DNA of 28,274 bases, taken from contig DASXLL010000223.1 of assembly GCA_036496265.1 (NCBI GenBank), positions 1-28,274 of the forward strand, read 5' to 3'. Of this stretch, positions 23,043-28,274 are shown piece by piece. Under the pieces are notes generated by a model, which was given only the letters and a program-made list of their open reading frames with translations, was not told the origin of the DNA and searched no databases. How positions within the stretch are numbered: the stretch's first letter is position 1; every line of letters begins with the position of its first letter. The position numbers and the translations under genes are program-made. Origin of the DNA: CAYLLN01 sp036496265. Lineage in GTDB: Bacteria > Planctomycetota > Planctomycetia > Pirellulales > Pirellulaceae.

Positions 23043-24737
23043 CTACTTTGCGGCCGATGGCAGCAGTTTGTCGATGTTTTCGTTTTTGGAGTAGGGCTGT
23101 TCGAGGGACCAATAAAGAGCGTTGGTGAGGAGCTTCTTGAAGGCGGGTTCTTGGAAGTCGTCGGGGTGGCCGAGGGTGGTGTTGAAGACGCGGGCGGGTT
23201 TATTGCGGGATCCCTCGCCTACGCTTCGGGTTTGTGTGCTCGGTCCCTCGCTTACGCTTCGGGTTGGTATGGAGGCGAAATTTGTCCAGGCGATGGGTTC
23301 GGGTTCCTGGTCGGGGATTTTGCCGATGAGAAGCTTTGTGGTGGTGCTTTCGAGTGGCTTCACTTTGTAGAGGGAGCCGTTGCCGATGAGCTTGGTGATG
23401 TCGAGGCCGCGGACGATTGGGTGTTCGGCGGCGCCGTCGGCGATGGTGATCGCTGTTTTGGGGCCGTTGGGATAATGGTTGGTGTAGTGACCGCCGAAGA
23501 CTTCGGGGTCGAACTCGGGCCAGACGCCGCGGCCGGAAGCGGCGGCGGCAAGATTGTCTTTTTCGGTGCGGAGGCACCAGGCGTGGCAGGCGGTGCGAAT
23601 GCCGACGACGGGCTTGCCGGCGGCGATGTGCTCGCGGAGGGCGTCGAGATCGGTTTTCGGTGGTAGTCGGCGGCGGGCGCTGACGAGAACGACATCGGCC
23701 TTGCGAATCGCGTCGGCCATGCCGGGGAAGCTGTTTTTATCTTGAGCGTCGGCGTGGACAATGGTGACTTCAAAGCCGAGGGGCTCGAGATCGGACTTGG
23801 CAAACTCGGGCAGCGTTTTTCCGGTTTCGTATTCGTCGTCGCCGATGAGCATCGTGACGCGGCGGCGGTCTTTGCTGAACTGGAACTCCTCGCCGCCGAG
23901 GAAAGCGACGCTGGTGATCGTGGGGCAGACGAACTTTTCGATGTGCTCGATGATCAGCCGGGTGCCGGTGAAGTGGTTGACGTACGGCCATTTCGACGGG
24001 TCGTACATGGTATCGGTCATGTCGCGCATGAGGACGACGTTTTTGCCGTTTTTTGCCATTTGGCGGAGGCCGAAGGGGCGGCCGAGAACGCACATGTTGG
24101 TGTGAACGCCGAGGAGGATGACGTTGTTGATTTTGCGCGATTCGAGGAGGTTCCAGATTTCGACGCCGTTGTCGCTGATGGCGTCTTTGTCGCCGATGGT
24201 GAGCAGCCCAATCTCAGATTTCCACGGTGATTTGGGATTGCGACCCAGTGCGGCCAGTTTGTCTTGCCAAACTTTGTGTTCGGCGAGGTCGTCGTCTTCA
24301 CCGCCTTGCGTTTGATCGATCGGATAGATGCCTTTCTCTTCGGACGGAATGACTTTGCACCACTGGCTGATGTCGGCGGGCGAATTGGCGGCTTTCGGCG
24401 AGCCTAGCGCGATTTTGCGGCCGGGGTGATCTTTGTAGGGATCCGTGCAACTGCTGGGAGCATGAATGATGAGGACGCCTTGATCGCGGGCCTTCGTGAG
24501 CACGGCGTTCATTCGCGGCGCGATCTCGACGCAACGACGGACAGCGTTCAAGCAGTGATGCGAGTCCCACATGTCGCAGACGATGATGGCCGTGTTGTTT
24601 GGCTGCCAGGTTTCCGTCGTTTCTTTGAACGACCAGACGCCGGCGTTTTCGACGCGGGAGCGTTTTTGGACGGCGATGTCGGCGCGGGCGGCGGAGGAGA
24701 GGGCGATGGCGAACAGAAGTGGAAGGAGGGTTCGCAT
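23043..24737 (-). CDS. Secreted isochorismatase-like / ThuA two-domain protein
   Basis: A 564-residue exported protein with a signal peptide at 1-19 (MRTLLPLLFAIALSSAARA). About 45-275 is a cysteine-hydrolase/isochorismatase-like domain: catalytic Asp D55 (IVCDMWDSHHC) and nucleophile C216 (GVHTNMCVLGRPF). About 290-555 is a ThuA (trehalose-utilisation-like, glutamine-amidotransferase fold) domain: MLIGDDEYETGKTLPEF, GIRTACHAW, FGGHYTNHYPN, HPIVRGLD and NTTLGHPDDF. ThuA domains are common in planctomycete sugar-degradation loci. The joint reaction is not known; action on a sugar or amide substrate in the periplasm is inferred. Residues about 491-512 are an in-frame insertion of a tandem repeat (TRSVSEG, TRSVGEG). 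Possibly in an operon with the downstream unknown gene. Confidence 0.9.
   Translation of the reverse strand: MRTLLPLLFAIALSSAARADIAVQKRSRVENAGVWSFKETTETWQPNNTAIIVCDMWDSHHCLNAVRRCVEIAPRMNAVLTKARDQGVLIIHAPSSCTDPYKDHPGRKIALGSPKAANSPADISQWCKVIPSEEKGIYPIDQTQGGEDDDLAEHKVWQDKLAALGRNPKSPWKSEIGLLTIGDKDAISDNGVEIWNLLESRKINNVILLGVHTNMCVLGRPFGLRQMAKNGKNVVLMRDMTDTMYDPSKWPYVNHFTGTRLIIEHIEKFVCPTITSVAFLGGEEFQFSKDRRRVTMLIGDDEYETGKTLPEFAKSDLEPLGFEVTIVHADAQDKNSFPGMADAIRKADVVLVSARRRLPPKTDLDALREHIAAGKPVVGIRTACHAWCLRTEKDNLAAAASGRGVWPEFDPEVFGGHYTNHYPNGPKTAITIADGAAEHPIVRGLDITKLIGNGSLYKVKPLESTTTKLLIGKIPDQEPEPIAWTNFASIPTRSVSEGPSTQTRSVGEGSRNKPARVFNTTLGHPDDFQEPAFKKLLTNALYWSLEQPYSKNENIDKLLPSAAK
23211..23265. repeat. In-frame tandem repeat inserted in the ThuA coding sequence
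   Basis: Two 22-nt copies (23211-23232 and 23244-23265) differ at one base and start 33 nt apart, that is 11 codons. On the coding strand each reads T-R-S-V-(S/G)-E-G. The copies contain the core acgcttcggg. Confidence 0.8.
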
Positions 24738-24971
24738 GGCTGGGGAGGGGGCTCGGGACTCGGGGTTCGGGGCTGAGGGGGGCTTGTTGAAAAGTTACCA
24801 CTTCGGAGTTGGAGATTCCATTAAGGGTTGTTGGTTTGATTGGGTCGGAGGCGCTAAAGTTTGAAGTTTTTTCATTACGAAGGGCTAACGCGGTTGGCGG
24901 AAGTGGTATGGCGGCTGAAGTTTAGGGAAATGGGTTGGTAGGGGGCGGCGCTCAAGTTGAGCGACGGGGGA

Positions 24972-25003
24972 GTCCAAGGTCCAAAGTCCAAAGTTCAAGG
25001 TCT
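24972..25003. repeat. One-sided gtccaa-type repeat
   Basis: gtccaaggtccaaagtccaa followed by agttcaaggtct. It shares its units with the left arm of the repeat at 15811-15828; no right arm is seen nearby. Confidence 0.55.
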
Positions 25004-25394
25004 AGCGGCTGTGATTTTTTGGTTAGGAACGATTCGGGCGGACCTCCTTAGCTATATCGCAAAATGGCGGAAAAACCGGGCGAGAATTTTGAAAATAGTT
25101 GCGGCTGATGCGGCTGGATGGGAGGAGAGGAGAAGGAAGCAAGATTGGGCATCACAAGTACCGCTGGGGTGAGGATTTCGGGCGCGGATGTAATGTGTTC
25201 GATAAGGGGACGCTGTGCGCCGTTCTGCTGTAGCGAGCCGTGAGGATGTGGTCGGGCCGAGCTGAGGCGGGGGGGCCGGTAAAGTCGAGCCTGGACGCAG
25301 ATCTTCACACTTTTTGAGCACGTAACACTGAAATGGGCGGCCTTGAGAGGACGGGCACGGGGTTTGCCTTGAGGCAGGCAACAGCGTTGGTTTT

Positions 25395-25430
25395 TGCCGC
25401 TAGTTCGCATTTTTTCGTGGTTTAGCGGCA
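25395..25430. repeat. Hairpin tgccgcta/tagcggca
   Basis: 8-bp perfect inverted repeat with a 20-nt loop, preceded by a run of T and followed by gtagctaaaa. Function unknown; it may be a regulatory site or terminator remnant. Confidence 0.45.
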
Positions 25431-25598
25431 GTAGCTAAAAGGCTGATTGACGACGATTTTCGGTAGCATAGGCCAGTTGAGCTGAATAAAATGAACGCAT
25501 GTCTGCCGGAATCGCGGCAGCACGGCGTTTCGGTCGCTCGACCGGCCAAACGCGGCAGGGGCGCTATTCCCACATTTTGAGCGCGGAGTCATTTCGTT

Positions 25599-28274
25599 AT
25601 GTCAACTCGCAAGTCTGCGTGGCTGACCGTTGTTGCTGTTTCGGCACTCATGCTCAGCGGCATTGCCAGGGCTGAAACGACGACGGCTCGCTTGGGCACG
25701 TTTGAGAAGGACGGCCGGGACTATTTTGCCCTGAGCCTGATGCCGCAGGCGGCCGCCGACGCGTCGCAGAAGAACGACGTGGTGATATTGGTGGATACGT
25801 CGGCGAGCCAAGCCGGTCGTTACCGTGTTGAGGAGATGGCGGCGCTGAATGCGATGCTGTCGAGCTTCGGACCGAACGACCGCGTGCAACTCATGGCGGT
25901 GGATATGAAAGCCGTGCCGCTATCGGCGGGCTTCGTGGCTGCGAACGGTCCGGAAATGCAGTCTGCACTGGCGAAGCTGAACGCTCGCACTCCGCTGGGC
26001 GCGACGGACCTGGACGCGGGATTGCGGACGGCGGCCAGCAGCTTCGGCGGCGATGGCTCCGCTCGCACGGTGATCTATCTGGGCGATGCGATGAGCAAAG
26101 CCAATATGTTGACGGATGCAACGCTGAAGAAGCTGGTCGGCGATTTGCGAAGCGAGCATGTCAGCGTGTCGAGTTTTGTGCTCGGTCGAGAGCAAAATAC
26201 GCAGCTGATGGCCGCGCTGGCGAATCACACGGGTGGCGTAATTGAAACGGCCGCGCCTGAATTGCCCGAGATGGATGCAGCTACGAACGGCCAGCGATTG
26301 GCGGCTTCGGTGCATGCGTCTGTGCTGTGGCCGAATGACAGCACGGTTTCGAACAACGTCGCGGAATCGTTCCCGGCGCAAATGCCGCCGGTTCGCACCG
26401 ATCGCGACTCGGTCCTCATCGGCCTCTTGTCGAACCAGTCGCCGGTAAATGTCGAGCTCGATGGCACGATGAATGGCAAGCCGGTGAAGTGGAGCTGGAC
26501 GTCGAAGCCGGAAAAATCAAGCGAGGATTTTGCGTTTCTGCCGAAGCTGGTCGAAATGGCCGAGGCCGACAAGGGGCTCTCGCTGCCAACGGCTGGCTCC
26601 GCGGCGCTGCGTCAAGCTGCTCATGTGACCATGAACAGCGCTCAGCAGCTTGCCAAGCTGGGCAATGAGGCACTGGCGAGCGGTAACTTCGCCGGGGCGC
26701 AGAAAGTAGCCGAAGTCGCTCTCTCGCGCGATCCGGGCAACCCGGAAGCAATCGCCATTCGTGAGGCCGCGAAAAAGGGTCTTTCCGCGGCCAAAGCACC
26801 GGCGACGACCGAGCCGGAACTGAAGCTGACTGGATTGGCCGAGCCGCCCGCGCCGAGCGGGCTGCTGGCAGAGGTTTTGGCGGAACCGCCGGGGTTCTTG
26901 GGCCGAGTGGAAGAAGAGCGCCGCGTTCTTTCAGGCAAGATGCAAGCGGAGGTTGATAATGCGCTGGCCGGCGCGAATCGGACGATGATTGTGAATCCCG
27001 ACCAGGCCGAAAACGATCTCAAGCTGACGCTGGAGGGGGTCGAACGCACGCCGGAGCTGGAGCCGGAAGTTCGCGCGCAACTTCGCCGCAAGATCGAAAT
27101 TGCGATTCGCACTGCGCGGCAGGCCAAGATCCGCGTCGATCAAGCCGTCGCCGTCGCGCAAGAGCAAAAGGCCGCGGCTGCTGAGCAAGAACGGCTCAAC
27201 GATGCCCTGGCGATTCAAACGTCGCGGATCAAGCAGGTTGTTGATCGCTTTGAGTCACTGCTGGCTGAACAACGTTATGCCGTGGCGGATGAAACGATCG
27301 TGCCCGAAATTCACCGGTTGGCACCCAATACTTCGATCGATCAATCGGTCACGCAAGGCGGCCGACTGATCCGCAACGTCAACGAAATCAACAATGTTGG
27401 TGTGATGAGGGACAACAACTATCTGCGTACCTTGTTCACCGTGGAATTGTCGTTCGTGCCGTTCCCAGACGAGCCGCCGGTTGTTTATATGCCGGCCGAT
27501 CAATGGGAGGATTTGACGATTCGGCGGCAGAAGTACAAAGCGGTCGATCTGGGCAAGCAAGGCGGCGCCGAGCAACGCATCTACACCGAGCTTGGCAAAA
27601 ACACGACGATTGATGTCGTTGAAATGCCGCTCAAGGATGTGGTGCTCTATTTGACGGAAACGCACAACATTCCGATCGTGCTCAGCTTGAAGAAGCTCGA
27701 AGAAGCCAGTGTTAGCGCCGATACGCCCGTCACCAAGAGCCTCCGCAGCATCACGCTGCGTTCGGCGCTGCGGCTGATCTTGAAGGAGTTGGAGCTAACG
27801 TATGTCGTTCGCGACGAAGTGCTGCAAATCACGACACCTGAAGACGCCGAGAGCCAGCTCATCACCAAGGTCTATCCGGTGGGTGATCTAGTGATCCCGG
27901 TCATGTCGGGTGGCGGTGGCATGATGGGCGGCATGGGCGGCATGATGGGCGGCATGGGTGGCGGCATGATGGGTGGTATGGGGGGTGGTATGGGGGGTAT
28001 GGGCGGCGGCATGGGTGGTATGGGTGGCGGCCTGGGTGGTATGGGCGGTGGCATGGGTGGCATGGGCATGGGTGGTGGCATGGGTGGCGGCATGTTTGCC
28101 GTTGAAGATGAGTTGACGCTCGGCACGAAGAAGCCAGCCGCTGCCGCTCCTGAAGCGCCGGCTCCGGCAGCCAATCCTCAACCCGCGCCGGCTATTGCTC
28201 GTTCTGCGCCGGCCAAAGGAAAGCGGATTACTGTGAAGCGGCAGGGTGATGAATCGTCGGCCGCAGCATGGGAT
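25599..28274 (+). CDS. Secreted VWA domain protein with STN-like domain and Gly/Met-rich tract (3' truncated)
   Basis: An open frame from ATG 25599 runs off the window end after 892 codons without a stop. Residues 1-25 are a signal peptide (MSTRKSAWLTVVAVSALMLS to ARA). About 58-210 is a von Willebrand A domain with an intact metal site: D66-T-S68-A-S70, T136 (LGATDLDAG) and D163 (LGDAMS). About 340-600 is helical, Ala/Glu/Gln/Lys rich and probably partly coiled coil, with a TPR-like segment (LGNEALASGNFAGAQKVAEV). About 665-768 resembles the secretin/TonB N-terminal (STN) domain (IDVVEMPLKDVVLYLTETHN, ITLRSALRLILKELELTYVV, ITKVYPVGDLV). Residues 770-831 are almost only Gly and Met. The VWA part probably binds a protein partner; function unknown. 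No channel-forming secretin domain is seen in the visible part. Confidence 0.87.
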   Translation, partial: MSTRKSAWLTVVAVSALMLSGIARAETTTARLGTFEKDGRDYFALSLMPQAAADASQKNDVVILVDTSASQAGRYRVEEMAALNAMLSSFGPNDRVQLMAVDMKAVPLSAGFVAANGPEMQSALAKLNARTPLGATDLDAGLRTAASSFGGDGSARTVIYLGDAMSKANMLTDATLKKLVGDLRSEHVSVSSFVLGREQNTQLMAALANHTGGVIETAAPELPEMDAATNGQRLAASVHASVLWPNDSTVSNNVAESFPAQMPPVRTDRDSVLIGLLSNQSPVNVELDGTMNGKPVKWSWTSKPEKSSEDFAFLPKLVEMAEADKGLSLPTAGSAALRQAAHVTMNSAQQLAKLGNEALASGNFAGAQKVAEVALSRDPGNPEAIAIREAAKKGLSAAKAPATTEPELKLTGLAEPPAPSGLLAEVLAEPPGFLGRVEEERRVLSGKMQAEVDNALAGANRTMIVNPDQAENDLKLTLEGVERTPELEPEVRAQLRRKIEIAIRTARQAKIRVDQAVAVAQEQKAAAAEQERLNDALAIQTSRIKQVVDRFESLLAEQRYAVADETIVPEIHRLAPNTSIDQSVTQGGRLIRNVNEINNVGVMRDNNYLRTLFTVELSFVPFPDEPPVVYMPADQWEDLTIRRQKYKAVDLGKQGGAEQRIYTELGKNTTIDVVEMPLKDVVLYLTETHNIPIVLSLKKLEEASVSADTPVTKSLRSITLRSALRLILKELELTYVVRDEVLQITTPEDAESQLITKVYPVGDLVIPVMSGGGGMMGGMGGMMGGMGGGMMGGMGGGMGGMGGGMGGMGGGLGGMGGGMGGMGMGGGMGGGMFAVEDELTLGTKKPAAAAPEAPAPAANPQPAPAIARSAPAKGKRITVKRQGDESSAAAWD

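Larger units (their letters stand above)
24738..25598. other. Long non-coding region before the VWA-STN gene
   Basis: 861 nt without a supportable gene. It contains a ggctcgggactcggggttcg run (about 24750-24775), a one-sided gtccaaggtccaaagtccaa repeat (about 24972-24991), and a hairpin tgccgcta/tagcggca (25395-25402 and 25423-25430) with a 20-nt loop. Open frames across this part overlap these repeats and have no family resemblance. Composition is strongly G-rich on the plus strand up to about 25300. Promoter and leader of the downstream VWA gene should lie in the last part; no clear motif was found. Confidence 0.45.

Noticed and set aside
24957..25172. 71-codon plus-strand open frame
   Set aside because: Its beginning is translated gtccaa repeat and the rest has no recognisable features.
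24738..25598. CRISPR array or tRNA in the long non-coding region
   Set aside because: No regularly spaced direct repeats and no cloverleaf with a TTCGA-type loop could be found by eye.

Overview
The window looks like chromosomal DNA of a Planctomycetota bacterium, probably of the Pirellulales/Gemmatales kind. This is inferred from gene content: a very large secreted protein ending in a PVC-type CxxCH haem domain, a formylglycine sulfatase, a C-terminal SHD1 domain behind a cysteine-rich leader, a tiny membrane protein with the N-terminus MRYHLRTLLIVLALGPP, and a secreted VWA protein with a Gly/Met-rich tract. Several unrelated short repeats, mostly inverted, are scattered between and even inside genes. 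No rRNA, tRNA, CRISPR array, transposase or phage gene was recognised.

Layout. 1-452: the end of a response-regulator receiver domain, probably the tail of a hybrid histidine kinase. 441-3951 (minus): CHAD protein, orphan sugar-type ABC ATPase and aldo/keto reductase, tightly packed. 3952-5034: mostly non-coding, with consecutive hairpins ending in a strong plus-strand terminator (candidate small RNA) and one small membrane protein on the minus strand. 5035-5579: DUF433/DUF5615 pair, toxin-antitoxin-like. 5606-9436 (minus): 1276-residue secreted multidomain cytochrome. 9762-11723: GT39/ArnT-like membrane glycosyltransferase. 12094-16489: type II secretion/type IV pilus-like genes gspE, gspF, gspG and a gspH-like pseudopilin, with repeats in the gaps. 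16629-20117 (minus): sulfatase, histidine phosphatase and SHD1 protein. 20327-22191: ABC-2 exporter ATPase and permease with a 4-nt overlap. 22154-24737 (minus): a membrane-anchored unknown protein and a secreted isochorismatase-like/ThuA fusion. 24738-25598: non-coding. 25599-end: a large secreted VWA protein with a secretin/TonB-N-like (STN) domain, cut by the window end.

How the genes fit together. The gspEFGH set supplies an assembly ATPase, platform protein and two pseudopilins, but no secretin, minor pseudopilins I/J/K or prepilin peptidase is present. The sulfatase, the cytochrome/propeller protein and the isochorismatase/ThuA protein are all predicted to be exported and suit polysaccharide or sugar breakdown in the cell envelope; that link is inference.

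The most unusual features are: (1) short repeats captured inside reading frames, including a pseudopilin whose leader lies in a repeat and a ThuA domain with an in-frame tandem repeat insertion; (2) a candidate non-coding RNA before 4278; (3) a change of strand base skew near 18-20 kb that does not follow gene orientation; (4) the VWA-STN protein.
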